DNA of 64,000 nucleotides from Cordilura impudica (GCA_963682025.1 OY821519.1:12004168-12068167), one strand, 5' to 3'; shown: positions 27,701 to 42,700, counted from the first letter of the stretch. Translations and numbers: made by a program. The notes: generated from the letters alone by a model not told the origin.

Positions 27701-30700
27701 ATACCTGGTCTATACCGACCCTACACCATGCGTCTCGAGAGAAGGTCTTAGATTTAACTTTGCTGAAGCAATAACTGAATATAGAAAATAAGCATAAATC
27801 AAATTTTAGTGCAATTGTTATTAATATTATCGTGCAGATATGAAAGAGTTCATATCGGATGCTGTATTTTTATGGGGACTATGGGGCCGATCCTAACCAT
27901 ATTTGGCACAATTACTTATTTTTTTTAAAAACAACAGAAACCAAATTTGAGAAAAATCTACGGAATATTTTTGTTTTCAATCTGGGTACTAGATCTGAAC
28001 ATACACCGCTATGCACCAATTTTATATACCAAAGTAATCAAAATACAAAATACTCATACACGGACGGACATCGCTAAATCGACTTAGAAAGTGATTCTGA
28101 GTCGAGCGCTATAATAAAAGATGGCTCTAGGTTAAACATTTTTGGTAGTTACAAAAATCAGCACAATTTCCATTGTACCCTCACCAACACAGTGGTGTGT
28201 GGTATAGAAAATCATTATAAGAAACACAAATTAAAAGCTTTGATTTTAAATTATTATCTATATATTAAAACGTGAAGGAGTATTTTTTATTCCCTTTTTT
28301 AGCAAAATGCGGGCACGGAAGAGTTTGAGATTTGGCATAGTTTTAGTTCATATGGAGGAGAATGATAAAATTTGTGTACAATATGTCTTAAAAATGTATC
28401 AAATTAAATTTAAAAAAATATTTATAGTAATTAGCAGATTCCAGCGCTCGAAATTCGAGCGGAAATTCTACGAAATTTTATTTTTTCATTAAATAAATAC
28501 CCTTAAATTATGCTTATTAATTATAGCCAATTCACAAATCAACACAAAATACAAACTCATTTTTATTACAAACATATTAACAAATATAGTAAAAACACAC
28601 ATAGCAATGTATAATTCTATGTATGTGTTAGTAGCAACTTTAAATGCAATTTACTCAAAATAAAGGAAAAAATTAAAAAATCTGTAAATCTGCGAAACGG
28701 CTAAAACGAAATACCTTTCAAATAATATACGTTTGGTCAAAATTAGGATAAAACGGTACAACAAAACATCAGTCACAAGAATAGGCGATTTCTTATTATT
28801 AGTATTACAGATTCGTTACATCCTGTTGATGCGAAAGATTAATATTGTTTGCCACACACCCTGTGTGGAATTGTAAATTGCTAAAATTGATTAGCATACC
28901 TTTAGGCTCATTTAAATATTCATACAGTCAGTCAATAAAGCTTGTATGCAAAATCCAAATTCAATTCAAAATTTTTCGCACATCCTGTATTACCTTGCCG
29001 CCTTTATTTTTCTGTTTCGTTGTTTATTATTTTAGCTTTCAGGATCTAGTTAGAACAACCAGTTTTTAAAGAACCGTTAGATTTGCAAGCAATTGTTTTT
29101 CAGATTGATGTAAAAATATAGTCAATAAAGTTTTTAGCAAAACGCACAGTTAATTCCGGTCTTTGCGTGTAAGGTGACAAAGTGAACTTCAGAACAATTA
29201 CTTTATATTTTGATCAGGATTTACAATGTTTTTAAAAGTTTTGGTTGTATATTTGGAAAAAATGCATTAAAAACATACATCAAATAGCACCAATTGGACC
29301 ACGGGGCAAATAATTGTCTTCAGATCTCAGAGAAGTGATAATAAAACTCTACCTGGAGCACAAAACTCAAAGACAAATAGCCGTATTGGTTGGAAAAAGT
29401 CATGTAACTGTCCAAAAAACAATAGAAAGGTACATAAGGCACGGAAATAATAATTACAAGCCAAGATCTGGTTGGCCAACCACATTCACACTCAATGAGA
29501 AACGAATTATCCTACGCAATATGCAAAAAAATCCGAAAATTTTTTCACCAAAATTACAAATGGAAATTGAAAATGAGGTGGAAGAAGTTTGTATTACAGC
29601 AACAATTCGCGGAGCATTCCATTCGGCTGGATACCATAATCGTCAAATTTGCAAACAGCATTTTGTCAGCCCAATAAACCGAAAAAGAGACTCTTATTCG
29701 CAAAACAATATGACACAGCCACCCAAAGCTTTTGGAACACCATTATTTTTACGGACGAAAGCAAATTCGGATCAGATGGACGAACCAAGGTATGGCGAAT
29801 ACCCAATTCTGAGCTTGAGCCACATAACATGACGGGCACAGTCAAACACGGTGGTGGATCAGTACTCGTTTGGGGGTGTATGGCGGCCTCTAGAGTGGGT
29901 AATCTTTTTTTATACCCTATACCACTATGTGGTTTGGGTATAATGACTTTGTGCTGCTGCTACCAAAAATATTTGACCTAGACCCATCTTTTATTATACC
30001 GATCGAATCAGAATCACTATCTGATTTGATTTAACGATGTCCGTCCGTCCGTCCGTCCGTCCGTCTGTGTGTCCATGTAAAGCTTGTAATCAAACTGTAG
30101 GTCGCAAATATGAATATATTTTGATTACATTTGGTAAATAAGCTTTAATCGGCCATAGGATGAACGCTGTTGAAATTGGTGAGAATCGGTCCATGTTTAG
30201 ACCTAGCCCCATACAAATGACCCCTATGAAATCGACTTAAATTGCCATAAGATCCAAATTATCATATAAATCTAAGTCAAATTGGGTTTGTATGTGTTTA
30301 TTACATCCACTAATTAGTAGTCCAAAAATCCCTATGGGACAACTCTTAGTCATAGGCCCCATATAGAGCTGCTTCCCGATCTTCACTTAAATCTATCAAA
30401 AAACAAAAATATTGCACTGATTCTTCTCAAATTTTGTTTGTATATATTTTTGCAAAATGCAAAAGACTTTACCAAACATGGTCAGGATCAGTCCATTTTT
30501 GGGCCTAGTCCCCATATAGATATAGCATCCGATATGAACTTTTTCATATCTGCAGCCAAAAAAAATAACAAAAATCCCACTCAAATTTGGTTTATGCTTA
30601 TTTTCTATATCCAGTTAGTTGGGCCTGAGAGATAGGGTCTCTAAACGCATGGTATAGGATATCATATAGTCGGTCTAGACCGACTATAATTTTCTTACTT

Positions 30701-33700
30701 GTTTATAGATGGTATAATGGATCGGTTTGTATATTTAAATATTTTAAAAATAACTTGCACATAAGTGTAGCTAAACTTGGGATTGCCGAGTCAGCAAGAC
30801 AACGATCCAAGCACGCCTCGCTTATTGTTCGAGAAACCCCACCCCAGTCGCCCGATATTAATCCTATTGAGCATTTGTGGGTCCACCTGGAGCGCCAAAT
30901 CAGAAAACACGACATAAGAGGCAGAGAAGACTTGAAAAAGGCCCTTTTAGAAGGAAAGGAGAAAATACCACCGAGCGTTACCACGAACCAGGTGTCATCG
31001 ATGCAAAACCATCTAAAAGCAGTCATAACAAATAAAGGCTTTCCAACTTATCATTGACACTGAACATTGGATAATTAACTGTTTAAATTAATTACATTTT
31101 CTTGACTTAGATTTGCATACATACTTTTTTGTCATATTTTTGAGGATATTTTCGCTAAAGTTGTTGTTATTTGAAAACGATAAGTTTCTCTCTGCTTTTT
31201 TTTTTTTTGTTTCGAAATAAAATTTCCAATATTTTCTTTTATAAAATTAGATTTTCTTCAATTCTTGTACAGTGAATATATATTTTTTGATGTTTTAAGG
31301 ATAAGCTACTCGCTAGCATACGAACTTAATTAACTGACTGTATGTATATAGATTAAAAAAACATTGAAAGCAAAAAATTTAATGAAAAAATAATATTTCC
31401 TAAAATTTGCACTCGAATTTCGAGTGCTGGGCTATACTTGTTATGATATTGATCGCTGAATGTGCAGCTCCTTTTCTTTTGAATTATTTTTTCTATTTAT
31501 ACATAGAGTGTAATGTATTTTTGTATAACTTTTTAAAAAGTAGCAAAATAAATAAATAAAAAGTTGCAAAAAAAAACTACTGAGGTTACAAAAACTAAAT
31601 TTCCCGGACCCGCCGAGTTCGCTATAACCGAACTCCACTGTATTTGAAAACTCTGTGTTAGTATTATTTTTTCATTGTGTATTTTGTATATTTGGTTTAA
31701 AAAAAAATTTGTTGATTTTGGTGTATGTTTGATTTTATGTTAGACTGCTCAAGGATATCCGACAATGTATTGATTGATTTTTATATTTTAAGAATTTTTT
31801 TTTTATCAATATACACGTATCTATGTAGCAAAACAATCAATAAACTTATGGTTAATTTGTGGTTTAACAATTCATTTAGTTAATTAAAAAAAATGAATTG
31901 GAAAATTTTAAGTATTTGTTGTATGAATACTTTCTTGGGCATTGCATAATTTTAATATTTTAATAATTTTGAAAAGAATGTAAAATATTTTATTTTATAC
32001 ACACATCTATAAGTACGTATGCTGTATGTGTATGTGCTGCATTTTTAGGTCGCAATTTATTAGAAATGAAACAAATTAAAACTAACCTTATATTTTAATA
32101 TGAATTTTGGCAATGAACCTGAAAATTTTATTTTAAAACGATTGGAACAAAGTTTTAAAGCCATTTACAGGTTGAATATAACTGCATATTTATGCATTAG
32201 AAATGTTCAAAACAAATTCTCAAAACTATTAAACAATTTGGTAACACAAAAATACCACGCTTCCAGCTTAATAGATGGCACTTATTTTTTAGATTTAAAA
32301 TTGCGCAGATTATGTGGGTTTGTGCATATTTGTGTCATAAAGTTATGTTGTGATGGAAGTTTAAGTTTTTTAAACCCTCCGTTTGTAACGCATCGAAAAA
32401 TGAATTTGAGATCGTATCTGGCTTGATCGTATCTGCCCGTCTGTTGAAGTCACGGTCATTCATGAAATAAATCATTGACCTGGCTAAACTTAGGACAATA
32501 TTGTTTAATATTATTTAAAATGAAGTTAATCGGACATCATTGTACGAGGTATGGCACTTTTACTTGTTTAAAAGCTGTTTGCCTGCATATATAAAAATGC
32601 AGCCCTAATATTGGTGTTTGTGAAAGTGTCTGAAATACAATAATGTCGTTGTGAAATTGCCCTAACTGACTCATATGTACAATAAAATACTCTACATAGT
32701 TTACATGAATGCATATGTAAAATATGCATAACTAACAAATAGACGAAAATTACACTCAAAAATATGATGATAGTACAACGCACATCGACCATTTACTAGT
32801 TGGGAGCTTTAGTGAGTTTTAAAGCACGATCTCTATTGCAGACACAAATTTGTAATTAATCCTTAATTATGTTTAGACGAATATTTATAATGCTAAGTAA
32901 GGGAATACTTCATGGAAAAGTCTGAAAAACCTTTTTATTACCAAAAAAAATATATATGTATATATATATATTCGAATATGTATATACAGAGAACGTAGTA
33001 GCGGAATTTGTTAACAACTTTATTATTTAATTGCATCCACTGAATTATCTAGTTATTACAGCTAAACTCTTGTTACCTATCCCCTTTTTGTTCCCTAAAC
33101 CAAATTATTGTTTTGATTTTCGCATATTTGCAAGAACAATATTTGTGCCCTCTGTGTACAAAAAAATATTTTTTATATAACAGTTTTTCACATATTAAAA
33201 TTATATAATTCTACACTCGGAAAATAGTTAACTCATTGTAGCTATTACCTTTTGTGTTAAAGTTAATAACCGAATTCAGGTCAATATTTTGTCATAATAG
33301 AAAATCCTTAGGCCCCTCTCAAAACCTCTTCTGATACAATTGGAAATGCTTTTTTCTTCAAATTAATAATTAACAAATTAGTTATATTTCGAACTTTTCT
33401 TTGTGTTTGCACAGAGAAAATCAATTTTTTGATTGTGGATTTACAGTGGCAAACAAAAAATAATTAAATTCAGTTGCCACAACCAATTAGTTTTCTGTAC
33501 AAAAGGTTATTTGTTTAGAAGTTAACAAAATATCCTTTAAACGAATTTTATCACATACAATACATTAAACTACTTAGTGTGCGATAGTCTTTTGTTTTAT
33601 CCAGTTTATAGCGCATTTATATGCTGCTAGTGAATGCGTGTACAGCGTTGCTGAGTCAGTGAATCAATAATAAGCGTATATATACTTATATATACTAGCA

Positions 33701-36700
33701 GCTTCCAGCCATTGAAATTCGAGTGCAAAGTCTAGGAAATTTTATTTTTCATTTAATAAAGGTCCTAAAGATATGCTAATCAATTTTAGCCAATTCACAA
33801 TTCAACACTTTTTAATTATCGATTATTGTCGCTACTGGTTTATGTCCAATTATTGGTTCAAGTCCAAAATCATTTTTCAATTCAATACAATTATTATTGT
33901 GAATGAAATAAAAAACAAGCTCACAAACACATTTACAAATTTAATAAACACACACATAGCATTGTATAATTTTCTGTATGTGCAACTTTAAATGCATTTT
34001 ACTCAAAAAAAAACGTTCCAGACGGTACAAATCGGTAAATCTGGTGGACAGCTAAAAAGAAATACCTTTCAAATAAGATACGTTTGGTCAAAATCGAGAG
34101 AAAACTGTTTAACAAATCATCGGTCACAAGAAATTGCCTTACCTCTTAACATTATAGATAGATGTTCAACTTATATCTTTATTTAGTCTACTGATTTACA
34201 TCTTACAGACTATAAGTATATAAAAAATATAACAATAATTAATATTTTAGTTTACAAACTTACATTATTAATTAATTGAAAACCTTAAGTAAGTTTAACT
34301 TAAAATTATTTTTATCTAAATTGAAATTTTAAAAGTATTTTAAAACTATTAAAACTATTACAAATATTTAAACATCTTGTAATTGGTTCATTAACTCCAT
34401 AATTCGTACGATGAGGAGTATGAATCCTCACTAAATCAGACAAAGCATCACAACATATATTATTTGTTAAAATATTAAATATAAACATCATAGCAAATGA
34501 TGATCTACGATCTCTTAAATATTTTATTCTTAGAAATTTACACCTGCTTTCATAAGAAAGACCATCGCCGAACCAATTTTTTTTTTTCTTAAATACAAAT
34601 TTTGTAAATAGTTTCTGAATTTTTTCAAAGCTGGCAAAATGGCTTTCATAATAAAGACTCCAGATTAAAGAACAATATTCCAAATTACTTCTAATAAAAG
34701 AATAATTATATGTGATTTTAATATGACAGGGTTACTAAAGACCGCATTATTTCGTTTAATGAATTCTAACATTGCATATGCTTTAAATGTTTATAAGTAT
34801 CTATAATATTAACAGGGTAGGCGATTTCTTGTGGCCGATGTTTTGTTCTACTGTTTTATCCCGATTTTGACTAAACGTATATTATTTGAAAAGTATTTCA
34901 TTTTAGTCGATTTGCAGATTTACAGATTTGAGTAAATTGCATTTAAAGTTGCTACTAACACATACATAAAATTATACAATGCTATGTGTGTGTTTATTAA
35001 ATTTGTTAATGTGTTTGTAACAAAAATGAGTTTGTTTTTTGTGCTGATTTGTGAATTGGCTATAATTGATTAGCATACTTTTACGGTCTTTATTTAATGA
35101 AAAAATAAAATTTCCTAGAATTTGCACTCGAATATCATGTTATTCTGCCTACGCGGATTGAAGGTTGAAGTTATGACAATCCCCCATCTTATAATGATAG
35201 ACTAAGTCTTATCAGATTAATAGCTTTGGCGAGTAGGAGAACAATGCCTTATTCTTCTTTTGTATTCTCCATTGTGAACGGAGGATGTTTATTCGGAATT
35301 CATGTTATCAAATTAAACTTTTAACATATGTACCTTATACTTATAGATTTACAAAACATTTTAGACTATTTTATGACCATGTATTTTAATTATTATTTTT
35401 TCTGCGGAATTTTCCTGGATTATAATATCCCTACGGATATATTTTTAGATGGTTGGGTTAATTGTAGGTTTGTGATGTGTCTTTTGTTAGTTCTGTGATA
35501 GATCAGAAGTGAAAAATTTACCCAAACAGTTTAAATTTATAGATCCTAGAACCAGTACTCGTAACTTTTCGTTTTAATGAAAGTAAAAATGAGTTTATCT
35601 TTTATTATATACAAATTTATCTTTTATTATAAACTTACGAGTTAGAGCCGTAGCTAATTTGCTACCCAATTTATTAGCTAGTCGGTTTAAGTAGAATCCG
35701 CCACGACCATCTCGAATATTAATAATTTTCTTACAATTACTTAAACTTTAAGTTGTATTACAAATTAAAATTATAGTTTTTTTTATAAAGACAATGATAG
35801 TTTTTTTTTTCATAGAAATAGTTAACTTCTTTCTTGAAAAAAGTATTCTTTTTATGTTATTAGATAGGCTTTCCATTACAGGGTCATGTATGAACAAGAA
35901 AAGAAATCATCTAAATGCTACTACGATTAAAAAACTGATATTCGTTGATGATAATTTCTGTTTGGTAGCGCCATTATTAAAGGTTTCAGAAACAACATAT
36001 TTTTTTTTATTAACAGTATTTTTATTTTAATGCTTTAATTATAATAATCAAAAATTAAAAATTGACTAAGATGATAACTTCAATGAATTTCAGGCGAACT
36101 CTGACTACTTCGATACTAAAGAAAAATTCGGCGATGGCGCAAAGCCGGCTTTAAGCTACACGACTTGGAATAATGACATGTACAGTATAACAAAACATAC
36201 ACACTGATGAATTAAATGCTACAAACTAACGACCATAACAACAAGGACAAATACAGTTATCACACACAAAAAATTTTTTTTGAATAACAAGAACGACATA
36301 GAAAAATCATACTTGTTCAAGAGTTCGATCACATTTTCATTGAAATATCGGGAATCGTCGACCCGATTTTGATGACTTTAAAGGGCGACCTGCACAAAAT
36401 GTCAGTGAATTATTTTCACTAAAAATGAGTAACCCAGCTGACCTACTGAGGCCGCCATCGTAATTTCTACAGATGGAGAGACGGACATCGCAAACTGTTG
36501 TGGATGTTTAAAAAAAAATGTTAAACCTTAAAATTTTCCAATTTATGTAAATTTGTTTTTAATATCAAAAAATTTTAGTTATTTATAGAAATGGAAAACT
36601 AACATTACTCAACAGCCTTATGATTTATTAATTTCTACGTATTTTGGAGTGTAAAGTCCGAGTCTACATTTGAAAATCTTTGAGATATTCTCAGCTAAGA

Positions 36701-39700
36701 AAGCGCAAAAAATGTTTTTTTTTCTGAATTTATATGAACGTATGTTATATAATTTGATATAAAAGGTCCTGTAAATTGTATATATTATTTCACCATACCA
36801 AAAACCATATGAGAAGTATGAATCTATTAGCAAATTTAACGAATGTTATCGTAATTTTCATTTTTGATATCATCTGAATTGGCCGAAAAAAAGTCACGTT
36901 TTTAGAATTTAAGTTAGAACATCCGATTTTACCATTTAATTCAGCATCCTCAAAATTAAAGAAATACTTGCCAAATGCAGAAGAAAAGTCTTAAATTTTT
37001 AACTAGTGTAGTTTTCGATAAGTCTTCTAGAAATTTCATTTGATATTACTCTAGCTGGAGCTAGAGGAGCATAGTTCCTATACTAGAATTTGCAATTCAT
37101 ATGTCGTAATATTTTACAGAAGTTACTGGTAGTTTTCAGCGTTTTCCCATAATATACACTAGGGTCGCCCTTCATTATATGGAGGGAAAAAAAAGTGTTC
37201 AAACCCTCGGTCTCACCCCTTCGGTCTCTCACCCCCCCCCCCCCCCCCTATGAGAATAGTAAAAAAACTGAGAAATACAAAGTTTTGGGCCAATCAAAAA
37301 ACATTTAGTCGTGCCTCAACGCGATTGAAAATTTCAAGTGTGTTTATATGGGGAAAATATGAATTTTTTTCAGATTTTACAAAAATTTCTTTCTATAGAT
37401 TAATTTTTCCGACAAGTTGTTATATAATTCGGGATAAATATTAAATTATCCTTTCAAAAAGCTATAAAACTTCAAAATCGAGTAAAACCTGCCCCAGACC
37501 ACTTATGTGCCAAAAAAAAAACATGGTCTTGAAATTTGATGGCACTTTTTTCAGCTTTGAGAAATTGATTAAAGCCATAATTTTTCTTGGTCTCTAAACT
37601 TGTAAGGACCCAGATATAAAGTATTGTTTTAATACCACGTTGTAAACCTATTGCGCATTGCGACCGAATATGGGAAATTTTTTTGATAAAATTTTGAAAA
37701 CTCCTTTTTCACGTTTTAAAAAATTTTATTAAACAAAATTTTAAAAAATGAATCTGGAGCACATTAACTGTGTGAATTTTTAAGTAAATCTCTATGCCAG
37801 ATTTTTTTGACAAGGAGTGTAGTTTTGCGGATTTCGAGAAAAATGGGATTTTGTAAAATATTCTGTAAATGTACTCTTTATAAATACTTTGCATCAAAAA
37901 TTCATCACTTTTCTACTTTTAAATGTTATATTTTATTTTAATAGTCTAGGGTTTCGGAAAAAAAGGAAATGACCCCACTAACCTTTTGGAATTGGGGTCA
38001 CATATGGCCCCAAGCTATGTATAAAAACTATCTATATTTTTTTTAAAATAAAATAAGAAGATTCACAAATGACCCAAAGCTAAAAAAAAACAATTTATTC
38101 AAAAGAATAGGAAATATTAAATTAATTCTATTTATTTTGTTGTATTTAAGGATTATTTAGTGTGTGATTCAAATTGTTTTCTGTAATCACTTACGACTTG
38201 CAATAATTATTGCTTTTCTGGTTCGTTCTTTGTCAATATGTTATTATACTCTTCAATCAATGTAACACCGCGTTCTGCTTTATCATTTACCACGTCTATT
38301 TTTGCAACAATATCACTTCCATTTTAGAAAAATATATGTAGATAGTTTTTATACATAAAATAATTTTGCAACCTATTGGTTAAAAGTTGTCTTAATTTAT
38401 ATTAGCGAGCAATAAGCAGATAGTTGCACCAAAGATATATCTCAATGGATTATTTCGATCCCAGGAGCTCTGAAGGGTTAAATAAATAAAAATTAACCGA
38501 ACTATTTTTCTTAAAATCTAAATAGTGGCTTCATCGAGTTTAATAGAAAAACTCGTTTTCGGCAATTTTTATTTAAAAATATCTTAAAAACCAAAGCTGG
38601 CCTTGGTAAATAATGGGTTAACGTTCTCGGACTTATCCCAAATTTTAGAAATGGAAGTTCTACACACTTCGTTATTATATTTTAAGCGTCGCATCTAAAA
38701 ATTCAACAGCACTTACAAAATATTTGAATTTTTTGAAAAAATTGTTTTTTATTATATTGGGGTCATATGTGACCCCATTCCCAAAGGGTTAATGGGGTCA
38801 TAATTTTTTTTCCGAAACCCTAGGCTATTAAGATAAAATTAACATTTAAAAGTAGAAAAGTGATGAATTTTTGATACAAAGTTTTTAGAAATAGTACATT
38901 TACAGAATATTTTACAAAAATCACATTTTTCTCGAAATCCGCAAAAATAAAATCCTTGTCAAAAAAATTCTGGCATAGGGATTTAGTTAGAAATTCACAC
39001 AGTTAATCTGTAACATATATTTAACAAAACCTTAATATGCCAGATCCAGTTTTTTAAATTTTGTTAAAGAAAATTTTATAAAACTTGAAAAAGGAGTTTT
39101 CAAAATTTTGTCCGAAAAATTTCCCATTTCGGTCTCAATGCGGAATTGGTTAGCAACATGATAATAAAACAATACTTCATATCTGAGTCCATACAAGTAT
39201 AGAGACCAAAAAAGAATTATGGCTTTAATCAATTTCTCAAAGTTAAAAAAAAATGCCATCAAATTTTATGACCTAGTTTTTTTTTTGGCACAAAAGTAGC
39301 TTTTTGAAAGGATAATTTAATACAGATCACAAATTATATAAAAACTTGTCGGAAAAATTAATCTATAGAACGAAATTTTTGAAAAATCTGAAAAAAATCA
39401 TATTTTCCCCATATAAACACACTTGAAATTTTCAATCACGTTGAGGCACGACTAAATGTTTTTTGATTGGCCCAAAACTTTGTATTTCTCAGTTTCTTTT
39501 TTGCTATTCGCATATTTCTAGGGGGTGAGACCGAGAGTTGGAACACTTTTTTTATTAAGGGCCACGTTAATATAAACTTTCACCTGTTTTTAAAATTGTT
39601 CTGCTGGAAGGATAAATATTTTTTGGTATAATGAGTTTTACGTGATATTTGTAACACCAAAAGTATTGGAGACCAAGGCCCATATTTTATTTTACCCTAT

Positions 39701-42700
39701 AAACTTTGAAATCATTAACTGGTCTCAAATATGAATATTAAATTTTTTATGTAAACTTTTATCGTCCATAGCATGAATGCTATTAAAATTGATGAAAATT
39801 GATGCATGTTCAGACCTAGACCCGATACAAATGACTCCTATGAAATGGACTTGCCGTAAGATCGAAATTATTGTATATCTCGATCAAATTTGGTTTGTGT
39901 GTATATTATACCCATTAATTAGTAGTCTCAAAATAAAACTTTAACAACATTTTAGTGATAGCCCCCATAAAAAGCTGCTTCACAATCTTCACTAAAATAT
40001 ATCAATAAAGAAAAATATTACACAGATTTTTCTCAAATTTGGTTTGTTCATATTTTTGCAAATATAAGTAATCACGATCGGTCAATTTTTCGACCTAGTT
40101 CCCACATAAATATAACATACGATGTGAACTTTTTCATATCTGGAGGAAAAAAAAATAACACTACCACTCAAATTTGGTTTATGCTTATGTTATATATTTA
40201 ATTAGTTGGATCTAAGACCCTTTCTCTAAACGCATAGTATAGGGTATCGTATAGGCGATCGAGGACGACTATAATTTTCTTGTTATTTTTGAAATTTTGT
40301 TAATTGTTAATTTTGTTACTATATGCGAGTATCGTAATTTCCTTAAAACTATCCAAAATTTGACTACTGATTGACATTGTATTTTTTGTTGATTATCAAA
40401 CAAAAAACAAAAAAGAAATAAATATATAACTTATTTATAATTTATCATAATTTAAGTTATTGTCTGTCATTTATATGTATATCATCAAGTTCTAACTACA
40501 CTTCATGATAAACACACATTTGATAAACATTCTGGCATTAAACCCATCCATAGCTTTATTTTCGTTTGATGTTTAGTTGATATTTATTTGAAAGTTCTTT
40601 AACAAGCACCCACAATTGGTATTTGTAGTCCTTTGGTTGTTTTATTTTCCATATCTTATTTCGTTAACCATAAACTATATAGTCGTTTAATCTTATCAGC
40701 TTATCAATATTTATTTTTTTTATTTCATACTACGAGTATTTATGTTAATCGCTAGTTATCTTAACTTTTGCATTTGGGGTCTACTAGTAGTTAAGTTGAT
40801 TTTATATATTCTTTTTTTTTTTGTATTTTTTTGTTTTTTGCCAAAGAGCTGTAGTGGTATTGATTTCATTATTATCATGTCAAATATGTAAATATATTTG
40901 TCATTTTTCAAGTGCATTTAGAATTTTCATCATAACTCAGCGTTATTATGTTTTTTGAGTACTTTTGGATTATTGGAAATTTATCATGGTTGGAATGCTT
41001 CATTCAATTTCATAGTATTAAGAAAAAACTTTTAAAATATCTTTTTTTTTATAAATTATAGAAGAAAAAGTTACATGAACTTGAAAACTTTCAAATAAAT
41101 ATATATGTAAGTAAGAAGGGTAAACCCTTTCATTTCCTAGAACTACTTGATATAGTTCGAATTTTTTATAAAACTTTTAGCTTCATTAATAAAATTAAAA
41201 ATTTTTCGAAAATGGAAAATTCGAAAAATCGAATTATGGCTACAGCCCTAAAGTAGAATAAGATTGAAAAATGGTAAATAAATTGTTGTTGTTTTTTGCA
41301 CTTGTTTTAACTTTAATGTCAACGAGCTGTATTATATACTAATGGTTAATGTTAATATTCAAAATAAATTTGTTTTATAAAAAATTTATCTCATGACGTT
41401 AGTCCTTATTAGTAGAGAAAATTTTTTTGCATACAGTAAAAGCCCGATTATCCTGCAACCATTTAAACGGAACGCTCAATTAATCGGAATTTTAATAGTT
41501 TTTGTTTTTTTCTCATTCAAAAGAGATTTGGGGATTCACAGAAAATAAAATTCAATGAACTGGTGTCTAAAAAATTTGTTCTATTATTTGAAAAGGAATA
41601 AACAAGAGTACTAAAAAATAATGAAAACAAGCGAAATTCTCGTAAAATTTCTAGTTTTAATGAAACATTCGATTATTCAGAATTCTCGATTATCTGGAAT
41701 GCTTGGGTTTGAGAGTCTTTTAAATTTTGACATTAAAATTAAAAAAAAAAAAACTCAGAAATTGGAGTTAATCCATTTGGCAAGGGAGTTATTCAAATGT
41801 GGCAATTATTCCATTTTTCTAATACTTAACAAAAAGATGTGTCATCATATTGCCGAAAACGAGATCGGTTCCTATAATTTGGACCTTTGCCTTAAATAAA
41901 AATAATTTTCATATTAATTAAAATAGTTTTCTTTTTTGTTATTTTTTCTTTTTTTTAATAGTCTAAAAATTTTAATTTTTTTTAAATGCTTAAAAGAGTG
42001 AAGGATATTATAGTTATAAAAATAAACTAAACAAGTAAGAGTGTTAGGTTCGGCTATTCTGTATCTTTGATATCCTCCACCCGGATATACTAAACATAAC
42101 ATTATAACCAATATTATGAACACCAAGATACAAAAAAAGACTCGATTTCACATTTCAATGGCTAAATTTTTTACTATGATGATTAAAATTAATAAGATAT
42201 TTAACAAAAATTTGAGTTATTTTCGTGTTTTTTTAATTGAAAGCAATTATTTGACGCATCCAACATAAATGTAAATACATACAATTGCAGTTTTGCTTAG
42301 TAAAAGAGTGTAAGGTTACAACCATCTGGGCTATTCTCTTACTCTCATCGATAAACCATTCGTTCACATGTAGGAAAAATAAAAACAAAACAAAAACAAC
42401 AACCAAACAAACAGGTTTATGCATCGCTGATACATATCTATATATACATGCACTGTTATAAATAAATATTTTTCACTATTTTTAGTTCTTTATTTGAAAT
42501 TTTATGGAGCATCTTTACATTTTCATACTTCATTCCTCGGTTATCGGACCAAGAGACTCCAAATTCAATACCAACTTGCTCGAGGTAATTCAAACAATAC
42601 TATTCAAATTTTACCCATTTAAATGGTTTATTTTATGAATGAGCACGATGTCAACTGACAGACAGACGGACATCGCAATATCGCAATAAAGATCAAGAAT

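Larger units (their letters stand above)
28925..31340 (+). mobile_element. Tc1-like transposon with matching TIRs, interrupted by family A
   Basis: The left TIR CAGTCAGTCAATAAAG and the right TIR, which ends CTTAATTAACTGACTG, are inverted partners over about 26 bp, running on to GTATGC on each inner side. TA flanks both ends (28923-28924 and 31341-31342). Removing the family A insert (about 795 bp) leaves roughly 1.6 kb, normal for a Tc1-like element. The transposase inside is broken. Confidence 0.85.
28865..31437 (-). repeat. Family B repeat split by a Tc1-like transposon
   Basis: GATTAGCATACCTTTAGGCTC and ATTTAAATATTCA stand before 28923. AATGAAAAAATAATATTTCC, TTTGCACTCGAATTTCGAG and TGCTGGGC stand after 31342. 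They are the two halves of an inverted family B copy separated by the element at 28925-31340. Confidence 0.68.
27225..31640. mobile_element. Possible pogo/Tigger-like element ends bracketing nested insertions
   Basis: CAGTGGAGTTCGCTTATAA starts at 27225 after TA. Its inverted counterpart, TATAACCGAACTCCACTG, ends at 31640 and is followed by TA. CAGTGGAG-type ends with TA duplication fit pogo/Tigger elements. No transposase of that family is visible between them, and much of the interior is other repeats, so these could be two ends of one heavily interrupted element or two unrelated remnants. Confidence 0.4.
37160..39569. mobile_element. Family F foldback element with arms of about 0.9 kb
   Basis: The ends are TAGGGTCGCCCTT and AAGGGCCACGTTA, flanked by ATATACAC (37152-37159) and ATATAAAC (39570-39577), an 8-bp duplication with one difference. 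The two arms are inverted copies for most of their length; matched pairs include GTGTTTATATGGGGAAAATA / TATTTTCCCCATATAAACAC and TTTTTCCGACAAGTTG / ACTTGTCGGAAAAATT. The unpaired middle (about 38040-38560) keeps a short protein-like tail on the minus strand. The length is 2410 bp. Confidence 0.8.

Noticed and set aside
32100..32426. 108-residue plus-strand open frame as a possible nested gene
   Set aside because: No domain, signal, splice support or similarity was recognised, and this length can arise by chance in a window of this size.
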